Notes under the pieces: model-generated
The model's input: the letters and a program-made list of their open reading frames with translations, nothing else
What the model was told of the DNA's origin: nothing
Database searches by the model: none
Source of the DNA: Mucidula mucida
Lineage: Eukaryota > Basidiomycota > Agaricomycetes > Agaricales > Physalacriaceae
Direction of reading: 5' to 3'
Assembly: GCA_015501055.1 (NCBI GenBank)
Contig: JADNYV010000389.1
Coordinates: forward strand, 1-32,365
DNA: 32,365 nucleotides
Position numbers and translations under genes: made by a program
In this document: positions 9,459 through 19,889 of the stretch, one piece after another
Layout of the letters: each line of letters starts with the position of its first letter
Position numbering within the stretch: the stretch's first letter is position 1

Positions 9459-11748
9459 CTACAGTCCGTGAGGAAGAAGGGGTGCGCGCCCGAAAACTGT
9501 AACGTAACAGTCCACATAGTACTCAGCTAATCCGTACTCAACAGTCCGCATTTCCCGTTCTGACATCAGAGAGCCACAGATCAACTTGTGAGCGGCCTGT
9601 GAAGTTCCCGCCGGCATTGGTGGAACACGACACCAGCGTCGCATCACCCGGTACAAAGCAGCCAGGACAGACGCGCGTCCCGTAAACGTTGCTGCCGCCA
9701 GCCCCATCCGACCCCAGTCAATGCTCTCCGGGACGACTCGGCCGTTGAAAAGTGCACCGAGAATCTGCATCTGGCGGTCACCGAAAGACGAGGCATCCAA
9801 ATTGTCGTAAGGCACTGCTTGCCCAAGCTCCGTGTCAGGTTGCGGATCGTTGAAGCCCACGGGCTTGAGGTCGTAGCAAAGGCGGTCGAGCGCGAGGAAC
9901 TCGTAGCGGAAATTGGTCTCGAATAACTCCCAAAGAATTTCCCGGCAAACATGCTGAGCAGGTAAAACATTCGGTTGTAGCTGTTCTCCTTGCCAAGTCG
10001 CCGACGCAGTAGAAAGGTTGGACAGGTCGACAGAGCCCTAGAGCGACAGGGTTATTTCAAGTCAAATAGATAGAAGAGAAAAAATCCACACCTGCATTGA
10101 ACCCGCTTCTATACACTTTGATAGCTCCTGTCGGACTTCTTCGTGAGCCTTTGCTGCCCATCCATCTCCTTTAGACCCGTGTAACTCGAGCCCCAACACA
10201 CGCCGCCAAACTGGTGCTGCCAACGGCTCGAATACCGACGACTGCAGACGATAATGAAGAATGGTGCGCAGTTTGAGATACGTTAGGAGCATGAAAGCCC
10301 TCGTCGTCTCGTTCTCGACATTGGCGATGACATTCGGATCAGGAAGGGCATAACCTCTGCGAACACCAGAGGGCAACGGGCCTGATGGTTGGCGGTTTCC
10401 ACCGGCGCGCTTGAGCGCTGCCATCCAAGTAGGCAAGGCGCGGGGCATCAAGGGCGACTGCGTATCCTCGAACTTGTTACGGTCGGGCTTATTGGCACTG
10501 AGTGCTTTTGAGCGAGAAGAATCTATGCGAAGGGAATGAGTTATCGGCCAAAGAAATGTATGAAAACACATACATGGTGCGGGACGTTTTGATGAACGAG
10601 ACGAAGAATGTTTTGCCGGGGACGATGATGAAGACACCGTTTGGATCGGAGATGCTGATGCGCGAGGAGTATCGGACTTGGATGAAGATGCAGTGGGAGG
10701 GGTGAAAGGCAAGATTTCACCATGGCTGTGGTAAATACTTGGCGGCGATGCCATCTTGCGAATATAGGCTGCCATCGCCCGATACCGTTCGAGCGAGCCG
10801 CTGCTGCCGACAAAGATGACAGGATGAGGAGGATTTGCTTGCTTGTAGGAGACGCCGATATTCTGAAAGCGCCGAACAGGCGGCGGCCCATCGTCAAACC
10901 ACTTGTCGACACGGATTCCTGTCTCTGCACCAAGTCGTCGAGAGAGCCAGACAGGCACGCCCGCCTGCAAATAACGTTAGTCACGGCTAGGTAAGTGAAT
11001 GAACAGGACTCACTCTGTACAAACTCTCCGCCTCCTCCAATCTATCAGTGAGGGCACCAATAACATCGAGAAGCGGCTCGATGCGACCAGTGAAGTGATA
11101 ATACGGCTCGCGGGCTTGGAGGAACCAGGTTAAGCGTGCGTCGAACTCAAGGATAATGCGCTGGGTCATCCGCCAAGTCATTAACGACTCATCGAATGAC
11201 GCCGGACAGGTGAAGCGCCCGAACAGGTATTTGAGGCGTGGGACAAAGTCACTGAGCTGTCTATCTTCACGGATGAGCGTGGCGTCTTCGGCGCTGAGGC
11301 CGCTGACCACCTTCGACAGACGGTCGCGGGCCATTTTCCACACTCCGCGAAGAAGATCGACCCATTTAGCATTGATTACACCCAGCCCGCTGGAAGCGTC
11401 CTGCGAAGTGCGTTCAAATTCGACAGTAGAGGGGGACAGCCAGAGGATATGGTCGTTGCCGGTAGAGGGGAAGCGGATGAGGGCGAGGTGTGGTACACGA
11501 GTGTCAAAAGGTTGGGGATGGTAGAGAGGATCGTCGTGACCAAAGTGTCCGTCGGCAAGCATGTTGATTTCCCGCACGCCGACGAGAGGCAATGCAATGT
11601 GGTTCGAGTTGGGGGACGTAACGACAATGTTTTCCGAAATGAAGCGATACCCAACCTTCCCCTCGTAGGATTTGAGCTCTGCTCACTCGAAGTCAGTGTC
11701 CTGAAGTCTGGAAATAAATAATGACTTACCGGGCGTTGTGGTAGTCAT
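9459..11748 (-). CDS. hAT passenger gene, 711-aa protein of unknown function
   Basis: There are four exons on the - strand: 11748-11730 (19 nt, MTTTTP), 11678-11014, 10964-10092 and 10037-9459. The introns are 49-54 nt, and the total is 2136 nt with stop TAG at 9459-9461. The protein begins with a globular region (about 1-300) containing SYEGKVGYRFISENIVV and EEAESLYRAGVPVWLSRRL. A Ser/Pro/Lys-rich linker follows at about 310-395. A second conserved-looking region starts near PLMPRALPTWMAALKR and continues to the C-terminus. I see no catalytic motif, zinc finger, signal peptide or membrane segment. From memory it resembles a large family of uncharacterised agaricomycete proteins with a RAG-P-VW motif and a P-MP-PAW motif; this was not checked. 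It is divergent from the transposase and open throughout, so it is probably cargo under selection or recently captured. Confidence 0.8.
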
Positions 11749-12647
11749 CGATAAGCAAGATGCGTCTACATAGCGAAGTAAGTATGTATCGTTGTTGGGA
11801 AGAGAGTGACTCCATACCTCGCGCGAGGGAACGTGAAAATAGATTCCTCAAAGATAACGCGCCTCAAGGGCGATCAAACCCGCGGTATCCGTCCTTGTCT
11901 CGTTCCTGGGAGCTCGATCCCGCCGTCCTAGTTGTCGGGTCCCGACTCTTTTGCCGTCGTTGAGACAGAAAAAAGCGAATGGATGGTTTGTGGTCGTTGA
12001 GACACACAAGTCCAATTGTCTTTAAGACAATCGGAATTACCAGATGCGATATTAAATCGCACGGCAGTGGCGAGGTAAGATTGCGGAAGGAACAGGATGG
12101 GAGAAAGGGAGAACAAGAGAGAGAAAAGATGGGAGATCGGCACTTAATTGGCGTGTTAACCGGTCCCGCCAACCCCGGTCCAGTCACACGGTACCAATTT
12201 TGGTAGTCAGGCTGCATTTCTTCCACCTCCCACCGTCTGCCCCGTCGCTTTTTTCGGTTTCCAACGCTCTCGAATTAATTTTGAGGCGTTCGTTGTCTTT
12301 GAGTCAATCTCAAAGCAACACTCTGGGTGTTGGATTAATTCCACCCCTTCCCCTTGGTCCTGACTCAACGTCGCACCTCTACGTTGGATCCTTCTTGCTG
12401 TCAATCTTTGAAGTATGTGCCTTTTTTCATTTTCATTCTGGTTGACGTTGACGCTCTCATCTTTAGCCGTTTGAATCGTATCTCCTTCGTGGTGTGTGGA
12501 ACATTTCCTCCATACCTCGTGCTTCAGCTTACTACAATATTTTTGCAGTTCCCTCGTCACATTTAGTCTCGCTGCAGTCTCCTGTGCGTCCTTTATAGCC
12601 TGTATAAGAGTTTCCTGCATCTCATTGTTCATTTTTTAATAGTCGAC
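11749..12647. promoter_or_regulatory. divergent promoter region between passenger gene and transposase
   Basis: About 900 bp separates the two start codons. I see two short perfect hairpins, ATTGTC-TTTAA-GACAAT (about 12016-12032) and GCGAT-ATTAA-ATCGC (about 12047-12061), and CT-rich stretches ahead of the transposase start. A 141-codon - strand frame at 12207-12632 is probably chance. The region is expected to drive both genes; this is inferred from layout. Confidence 0.5.
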
Positions 12648-15600
12648 ATGGCCCCGCTCAAGCCTCCCGCCAAGCTAGGCAAAGCAACTGGGACCCCCGC
12701 AGCTTCCACCGCGAAGGCCAACGCTACCGGATCCAAGGCGAAACCCTCGAAACCCGCTCCCAAACCCGCTCCCAAACCCGCTCCCAAAAAACCCGCCCCG
12801 GCAGCAGAGCCTCGCAAGCGTACCAGAGTGGCTTCAACCGGGAAGAAGAGACCCGCGGGAACGGATGAGTCTGTACCCCCCACTGGCACCGCCCAGCGCA
12901 TCGTCCAGCGCAGACCACGCATAGACGACGTGGCGTCAGATAGTGATGCGGACGAGGCTCCTCCCATGAAGAAACGGAAACCCAATTTGACGGCGAAGGC
13001 CAAGGCGGCGAAGGAGGCGCAAACCAAGGCGGCGAACCCCAAGGCGGCGAAACGCAAGGGACCGGCGAAGCCCAAGACTGCCGCTCAGCTCGCCAAGGAG
13101 GCGGAGATGGCGAAGGCGCAAGCTGAGCAGGACTGGGTCGACGATGCTCCACCAGCGGATGCGAGTATCCCCGAGAAAGGAACAAAGGAGTGGCACGAAT
13201 GGAACCTTCGTAAGTTTTTCCTTCTTTTATTCCATATTCTCCCTGACACGTTCTCTAGCAAAGCTCCGCGCGCGCTGGAGCTCGGCGATGTATCATCACT
13301 TCCCCAAAATCGAGGTTGAATGGAATGAGGATAAGCAGAAGTTTTACCATATGTTTGTCTGTCCTCAGTATGTATTTCTTGCTTTCTGTGGCGTTGTATT
13401 GATTTCTATTTCAGTCATGGCACCAAAATCCCACGCGCATGGGACAGCAGTGTTGGCACGAATATCCTGAAGCACGTCAGGAAATGCGACCTCGAGCATG
13501 CTGCCAAGGACAAGAAGCCCGTTCAAACCAAGCTTACGGACAAGCTGCCTCGTCGCTTCCGCAAAGGCACCTATCGTTTCAAACTCCTTAAATGGATTGC
13601 AAAGAGCCACCGCGCCTATTCCACTGTCAACGATGACGGGCTCATCGACGTCGTCACCTACCTTAACCCCGAGGCTGAGCCCCCATCTCGTCGAACTCTC
13701 CGCCGCGACATCCACGAGGCCTTCAAGATGACTCGTGAGGAGGTGCAGAAGCTTCTCGATGAATACGAGGGGCGCTTCAACCTCATCTTTGACTGCTGGA
13801 CTGCCCCGAACGGACACGAGTTCATGGGCATTCTCGCCTCATTTATCCACAAGGGCAAGCTATTTGTTATCACATTGGATATGATCGAGTAAGTCTTTCT
13901 CTCCTCTCTTTTTTTGATATATCTTAAACACTTATTTAGGATGACGATTGCACACACTGGGAAGAACCTCGCCAAGGCGGCATTCGAGCTCCTCAAAGAG
14001 TTCGGAATTGTCGAGCGCACTCTTGGCCACGTTGGCGACAATGCCACCAACAACGACTCCATGCTTGACGAGCTCAATCGTCTCTACGGTCACTACGAGG
14101 CCTCCATATCTGGTCGGTGGGATACCCAAGTACGGTGCTTTGGGCACATCCTGAACTTGGTCTATCAGGCAAGTTTCACTGATTCGCTTTTCTTTCCCGA
14201 CCCCTAACAAATTAATTCATAGGCTATCTGCTCTCAGTTCGAACCGGAAAAGAAGAAGAAGAAGAAGACGGAGGAAGAGCTTCTGATGCAGCCCGAGGAT
14301 GCGGAGGATGTCGATGAATGGGAGGATGATCCGGTCGCCGACGAGCTTGACGAAGAGGAGGAACTGGCCGAGAAGGTGGCGGCGACAAAGCATCAGAAAA
14401 TGCAAGACGAACTCGAGGCTCTTTGGGCGCAGACCTCGCGTGCTGCGGTCGTTGAACCCACTATCGAGGAAGTCAAGCTTGGTCGTTCCGCGGTGCAAAA
14501 GGTGCGACATCTTGCGTTCTGTTTTTGAATCTTGTCTAATCCATTCCTAGATTATCAAGATTGGCCATCGGTGTTCCCGCAAGAGTCCGATGCAGAAGGC
14601 TCTCGGCGCCCTCTGCAAGAAACGGGGACTCACCGCTCGCAAAATGGTGAAGCGTGTGGCCACCCGCTGGAACACCATGCACAACGTCATCAATCGTGCG
14701 ATACTCCTCAAGAAACCACTCAACACCCTCTGCTCTGCTCCAGAATGGAACGACTCTCGACGCCCCACTTTGCGTATGAAGCGGTTCTTCCTGGTGGAGT
14801 CGGAGTGGCACATTTTGGAGTCGTTGCTCCCCACTTTCAAGGTATGTTCTTTATTGTGTTCGGTTTTTATTGTCTCATGACATTTGCAGCGTCTCCAACG
14901 TGCGACAGTGCTTCTCTCGTCGAGCAAGTACTCCACGCTGCACGAAGTCATTCCCGTGTTCGACCTGCTCACCAAGGGTCTCGAGAAGCAGCTGCTTCGA
15001 ACGGACATCCCCGTCGTGGTCCGCAAGGCTGTCCAGCGCGGCCTCATCGTTCTGGACAAGTATTACTCCAAAACGGATGATTCCGTGATGTGGAAGACTG
15101 CGATGCGTGAGTTTTCTCTCTTTTGGTTCAACCGCTTGTTAATTTTTGGTTTAGTGCTACACCCGAAGCATCGCGGGCACTACTTCACGAATCAGAAGTG
15201 GGAGCAGGCGTGGATCGATACCGCTGTCAGCGCCGCTCGCAAAGTCTGGCAAGAGGATTACAAGCCACTCATCAAGGCAGTCCCACCTCCGCCCGAGGTT
15301 GATTCGGACGACGACGCCTACGATATCTATGCTGCAGTTCATTCCTTCCCAGCCGTGTCTCAGACAGATCCATTCGATGCTTTTATTTCAGCGGACACCA
15401 CGGATGACGATGGAATCGATTACTGGGTTTCGAAGTCCGCACCGCACAATGCGGAGTTTATCACCCCACAACAAGCCCTTGCCCGGATGGCTCTCGACTT
15501 CTTGAGCTGTCCCGCCACTAGTACTGATGTCGAACGACTCTTCTCGCACAGTGGTCTTGTCGTCTCCAAACGACGACACAATCTCGCTGCGGACTCAATT

Positions 15601-16167
15601 CGAGAGACCACGATACTTGGACAGTGGCTTGCCATTGAGGATCTTGTCCCCGAGCAGAAGATTGCGAAGTTCTTGCACAATCGGAAGTTACGGAAGAAGG
15701 ATTTGAATGAGGACCTCTCGACCGACTGGACGGATTCGGATGCAGACGCAGACGGAGGTGACGATTCCTCGGAGGATGCTGCACCGATGGATGTTTCCGA
15801 TTCAGAGGTGGAGGTTGTCGAGGAGGTTGTCGAGGAGGATGAGGTTGTCGAGGAGGACGAGGTGGTTGACGAGGATGAGGTGGTTGACGAGGATGGGGAT
15901 GATGTTGAGGAGAACTTGTGGACCAAGAGGAAGGGGAAGGGCAAGGCTGTTGCACAGTCGGAGGAGATGGACTTTTCTGATTTCCGCGATGGTATGGATC
16001 CTGTCTCAGAGTTTGACACGGGTCATGATGGTGATGTTGAGATTGACGATGATGACGATGATCTCTATGAAACGATTGAGCAGGTAGTTTTGGTTCGACG
16101 GCGCAAGCCTGCTTCTTCACCTCAGGATACTACTGATATGGATGCTACTGATATGGATATAACTTGA
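12648..16167 (+). CDS. hAT-family transposase (1057 aa)
   Basis: Eight exons: 12648-13209, 13259-13367, 13415-13888, 13940-14168, 14223-14501, 14551-14841, 14890-15106 and 15155-16167. That is 3174 nt with no break. The intron at 14169-14222 has a GC donor (CAG/GCAAGT). The N-terminus (about 1-170) is Lys/Pro/Ala-rich with likely nuclear signals. A BED-like zinc-finger region follows (CPHHG...LKHVRKC). The RNase H-like catalytic core shows FDCWTAP (first Asp) and GHVGDNATNNDS (second Asp), then an inserted acidic helix and TRWNTMHN. The C-terminal hAT dimerisation block has LDFLSCPATSTDVERLFS (catalytic Glu) and VSKRRHNL. The last 150 residues are very acidic. It is expected to cut and paste the element through TIR and subterminal binding, in the nucleus. 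The start was chosen as the first ATG ahead of a continuous frame. Confidence 0.92.
15823..15894 (+). repeat. four 18-bp tandem units inside the transposase tail
   Basis: Units at 15823, 15841, 15859 and 15877 each encode Glu-Val-Val-Glu/Asp-Glu-Asp. They build part of the acidic C-terminal tail and keep the frame. Confidence 0.75.
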
Positions 16168-16204
16168 TACACTTACGACCTACTTACTTTAATCTTCACT
16201 GTCT

Positions 16205-16407
16205 TTATGTTTGAATTTGCTTGCTGATACGTGAGTATACTCGAGTATACTCGGATCGTACTCGAGTACTCGAATACTCGAGACTCATGAAGTACTCTCG
16301 AGTAGAGTAGATATTCGAGTAGAGTCTCGAGTGAAGACTCGAGTCTTGAGTATTGGGTTTGAGGTAAGAGTTACTCATACGATGAGTCCGAATATACTCG
16401 AGTATGG
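16205..16407. repeat. hAT right subterminal repeat region
   Basis: Contains repeated 8-bp palindromes ACTCGAGT and close variants (for example near 16219, 16259, 16337 and 16396), plus TATACTCG words. It mirrors the left subterminal region but is richer in the CTCGAG core. Confidence 0.7.
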
Positions 16408-16424
16408 ACTCGTGTCCATCTCTA
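16408..16424 (-). repeat. hAT right terminal inverted repeat
   Basis: On the - strand it reads TAGAGATGGACACGAGT and pairs with the left end. Confidence 0.88.
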
Positions 16425-16432
16425 GATTGAAC
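16425..16432. repeat. hAT 8-bp target site duplication (GATTGAAC), right copy
   Basis: Matches 8897-8904. Together with the TAGAG termini it fixes the element's edges. Confidence 0.92.
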
Positions 16433-17250
16433 GTGTCCGTGGGACTTTCATCCTCCGAATGATCATCCTCATCATCAAATGCAGTGCTCGAGAATAAACG
16501 AGGACCACTGATGATCTTCTTGGTGGGGACTTTCTTTTTTGATTTGAAGTCCCGGAGCATGGCCTCTTGTAAGAGTAGTCCATCTCCATTCTCATCTTTG
16601 AAGTTGACATTTCCCCAGTTGCGGGGATCTATAGTTTTTCCTTTGCCTGTATACACTAGTTCTGGACTTTCAGGACGGGAAGGAGCTTCGGGTTCATCCT
16701 CGGATGAATCGTCCGAACGTTCGCCGGGCTCGTATATTTTTAGAGCATTGACCCGACGAGCAATCAATTTCCTTTGACCATGCGAGAGCGCACTCTCAGC
16801 CGCGTGGATTGCCTCAGCTTTATCTTTTGCTATTTGCATTTTAAGGTACAAATCAACTTTATTTTGTTCACTACTGACAGGGGAATTGCTACGAGAGTAG
16901 GAGACAGTGATCCAGGGCAGAGGGTTTGAATCCTCTTCAACCTTGATAGATCGTGCAGAATCATGGTCATCGCTGACCAGAGCCGCCTGAGGAACATCGC
17001 GATGTTCTTCAGGGATACGCGAGGGCAACGAGACATCCGCAGATGCCGCGCGCGCCTCGGAGTGGGTGGGTATATACAAGTCTGGTTCGGACAGCGGAGT
17101 AGTAAGAGGAGAAGTGTCAGGTTGCGCACCTGAGTTTTGGTCGGGAGTAACAACGCCGTCGACATTATCGTCGGCGTCGTTGTGAACAGAGGGGGTTGGC
17201 GGAGCAGAAAGGGCTCGACGCCGAGTGCGAAGGTTGTAGTGGGTAGACAT
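16425..17250 (-). CDS. gag: gag, N-terminal part, truncated by the hAT insertion
   Basis: ATG at 17250 opens MSTHYNLRTRRRALSAPP, a basic N-terminus followed by an acidic, Ser/Pro-rich region. There are 275 complete codons up to the duplication GATTGAAC (16425-16432); the host frame then resumes at 8896 beyond the transposon. Read straight into the transposon end, the frame adds about 16 foreign codons and stops at about 16375. The start is well placed, 115 nt inside the 5' LTR. As it stands gag is broken, so the element could move only with gag supplied in trans. Confidence 0.85.
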
Positions 17251-17365
17251 TTTTGAGGGTCGGGTGTCGAGGATGTCCGGGTTGATCAGACCTGGGGGCT
17301 CCGTCGGCGGGGAGAGAGAGAGAGGTTTTTAGAAAAGCAGAGTGGTGGGGGGTCTAGTCAAAATA
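17251..17365 (-). other. retrotransposon leader between 5' LTR and gag start
   Basis: This is the 115-nt untranslated leader. Directly after the LTR the - strand reads TATTTTGACTAGACCCCCC. There is no TGG near the junction, so the usual primer-binding site matching a tRNA 3' CCA end is not visible. A CT-rich tract (AGAGAGAGAG on +) lies near 17320. Confidence 0.6.
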
Positions 17366-17652
17366 TGTGAGGTTAGCGTGATCAAAGACCACGGTAGCCG
17401 TCACACGGGTATGAGGGAGTGATGAGAGTCGAGGAGAGTCGAGTCTCAGAGGGACCAAATGACTGGATAAAATAGTAGATTTGGGAGATCCTACTTACGA
17501 CTCTAGCTACGAGGCTATATATATAGTATTTTATCTAGCTGAGTCAAAGTAGTATAGTAATTAATACGAATCGGGTAGTATATCAAAGAGGGGGGAGTAA
17601 ACTGAGGCGCGGAAGTAATATAGGTGGCGGTGCATGTCACCTAATCGTTACA
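17366..17652 (-). repeat. 5' LTR of the Ty3-type element (287 bp)
   Basis: This is an identical copy of 493-779. For an element on the - strand it is the promoter-bearing LTR, with the same TATATATATA tract near 17516-17525. Gag starts 115 nt beyond its inner edge. Confidence 0.95.
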
Positions 17653-17657
17653 CGATC
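17653..17657. repeat. 5-bp target site duplication (CGATC), right copy
   Basis: This matches 488-492 exactly. Counting only one copy restores the oxidase reading frame across the insertion (Asp-Asp-Pro-Leu-Pro). Confidence 0.95.
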
Positions 17658-19723
17658 CTCTTCCAATTGCACTCCACAACACTGCCTTCGAACCTGTCTT
17701 GAACTCTCAAGGTTCCCCTTCCCTCCTTCAGAGATATTCGTCTCTCGCAGCTCACTACGGGATATTTGGCTGCTACCTCCAAACCGAATTGGGGCACGGT
17801 TCAAATGTCGCGGGCTTGGAGACGACAGCGACGTTCATACCGGACACTCAAGAATTTGACATTCACTCTCCGACGTTGACCAGCGCCAAGTGGTGGATTG
17901 GTGCGCTGGGTAGAATTGCCACGCACGGCGTTCTGCAGGCAAAGCTCATCCTGCCTGGCGGGAAGGACGCCGGTCCGCATCTGTTCTTTGTCCAACTGAG
18001 GGATATGAGTTAGTGTGGTCTATGCATCCCTGTTCCTCGCTTATGCGTGCTGTAGACAATCATCAGTTGCTTCCCGGTATCACCGCAGGAGATATTGGTT
18101 CGTCCTCTCGGCGTCTTCGCAGCGTATATTCACCTCGTAGATATGTAGGTCCGAAGGCCATGGCAGGTTACGCGCCTGTCGACAACGGGTACGCGCGATT
18201 CGACCATGTACGTATTCCAAAGGACAATATGCTATCAAAGTTTGCCGGCGTCACACCAGAGGGCAAATATGTGAGGCCACCCCACGCCAAAATGAATTAT
18301 GGTGGCGTACGTTCCCTTTAATATTGACTGATGCGCAGACACTCATTTTCCCCACAGATGTTGTACATTCGAGCAGGGTAAGCTGGTATAATGCTATCGG
18401 CGCCACCGTATCAAAATGTTTCCAGGATGGTTATTCATGCCGGTTCCATAATAGCGAGAGGTATTTTGTTCAGCGTTATCGATTCTTCGAGCGCTCAACG
18501 ACGTTAGCTATCACCATTGCTATTCGCTATACGACTGTTCGCCGGCAAGGCGATAAAGGTCCCGATGGCTTAGAACGACAAGTGCTCACCTACCCTTCGA
18601 CTTATTATCGGCTGCTGCCCATCATATCGCACGCATATGTTTTTATCTTAATAGGCCGTGATCTCGTTCGTCTGCTTCTTTCGTACTCGTTGTGATAGAT
18701 TGATGACACGCGATGTAGCAAAACTCATTTGCCGCGTATTCCAAGCGTCTTGCCGAAGGGGACACATCCCTTCTTGGAGAAATGCATGCCATCCTAAGCG
18801 GACTCAAGTCATACGCTACTACAACTAGCGTGGCTGACATTGAGACCGCTCGCCGGTCGATGGGCGGCCACGGGTACAGTGCATTTGCTGGCGTTGGCAA
18901 ATTGTATGCGGATAGCGTCGCAAGTGTAACGTCAGTACTCCTCGCACTATTAAGGTTCCACTTATGAACGGTTGTGCAGATACGAAGGCGAGAATTACGT
19001 TCTCGACAAGCAAGTAGTGAGGGCTGTACTGAAGGCCCAGCAGCAGCAATCGACGACTTCACCGTCGTTCTCTGAATTTCTCCGGCTTCAACAACCCCCT
19101 CTTCTAACGCATGCCAGTTGGCAAAATCCAGAAACATTGATTCTTCTGTTGGAGTGGCGCGCTGCGGTGTTTGCCCGAAATATCAATGAAGAGGACGCAG
19201 GTGTCGCTCGTCGGCTTTCGATCGCAGTCACTGAAGCGTTCATTGCCGTGCAAGTACGCGAGCTGCTGAAGACCCACACCGTGAATGCTAGTCTAATGAA
19301 AAGCTTGTATCTTCTTGTGTGTTGCCAGCTTCCTTTTTAAAGCATATCCTGATATGCATCGCAGTATCTTCTTTCAACAATCGAATCGTCACTCGGCGAT
19401 TTCTTGGAGTTGGGTATCCTGCGGCCGCTGCACGCGAAGGAGATCCGGAAGGCGCTGAGGAAGGTTTCAGAAGTAGACATTCTACCGGAGGCTATTGGGC
19501 TCACCGATGCCTTTGGGTGGTCAGACTGGGAGTTGGACAGGTGCGGTTGATGCTTGTCTCTCTTGTGCCGGCCCTAACAAAGGCTGCTAGTGCCCTTGGG
19601 GTGTACGATGGACGAGTGTACGAGGCTCTTTGGGAGAGAACAAAGAGCGAGCCTCTGAATAATGGGGAGGATCATGTCTATGAGGTGCTTCGCAACGTTC
19701 CACATATATGGCATACACGCTGA
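17653..19723 (+). pseudogene. acyl-CoA oxidase, 3' part (rest of exon 3 to exon 12)
   Basis: This carries the catalytic body of the acyl-CoA oxidase. Exons are 17653-18008, 18056-18097, 18149-18306, 18358-18377 (20 nt), 18426-18460, 18508-18665, 18719-18930, 18980-19316, 19365-19540 and 19591-19723 (stop TGA 19721-19723). All nine introns are 47-53 nt. Visible motifs are the flavin-site TELGHGSNVAGLETTATF, the HVRIPKDNML segment, YTTVRRQG, and RSMGGHGY near the active site. Joined to exons 1-3 with one CGATC copy, the coding length is 1908 nt, or 635 aa, close to the family's usual 650-700. No stop or frameshift was found outside the insertion. The C-terminus ends WHTR and has no SKL-type PTS1 signal. 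A tRNA gene lies 166 bp downstream. Confidence 0.9.
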
Positions 19724-19889
19724 ACTGGATCTCTCAGGATTATATAAAACCCATGTTAGAAAGAGGAAGAAGACAGGCCAAATTGTGATTATTTATCACC
19801 ACTTGTATATATCCAGCATTGTCAAGGATAGTACTGACATAAATGTAAAACTAAAGACCTCCAGTAACTCATCAAAGGAGACTTCTCAT

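Larger units (their letters stand above)
8905..16424 (+). mobile_element. hAT-family DNA transposon with passenger gene, inserted in gag
   Basis: The element is 7,520 bp and flanked by an 8-bp duplication, GATTGAAC (8897-8904 and 16425-16432), the size expected for hAT. Its ends are imperfect terminal inverted repeats beginning TAGAG, with 14 of 17 positions matching. Inside are a transposase with a hAT dimerisation domain (12648-16167, +) and a divergent unknown gene (9459-11748, -). AT-rich subterminal regions are full of short ACTCG and GAGTAT words. Both genes are open across all exons, so the element may be autonomous. Excision with one duplication copy restores the gag frame. Confidence 0.93.
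493..17652 (-). mobile_element. complete Ty3-type chromodomain LTR retrotransposon, itself carrying a hAT insertion
   Basis: The element runs from LTR to LTR, TGT...ACA, and is 17,160 bp long. Subtracting the 7,520-bp hAT and its extra 8-bp duplication leaves about 9.6 kb. The order on the - strand is 5' LTR (17366-17652), 115-nt leader, gag (17250 to 6027, split by the hAT), pol (6030-808) and 3' LTR (493-779). Pol has protease, reverse transcriptase, RNase H, integrase and chromodomain in Ty3 order, which places it among chromoviruses. The LTRs are identical by eye, gag is open on both sides of the hAT and pol is open throughout, so the insertion is recent. Before the hAT landed, the element could have been autonomous. 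It lies antisense to the oxidase gene. Confidence 0.95.

Noticed and set aside
10541..10984. alternative - strand frames within the passenger gene exon 3
   Set aside because: The first frame stays open over the whole exon and joins both neighbours in phase; the alternatives end in stops and break the exon junctions.
12207..12632. 141-codon - strand frame upstream of the transposase
   Set aside because: It sits in the shared promoter region, has no recognisable domain and no sign of splicing partners; chance is likelier.
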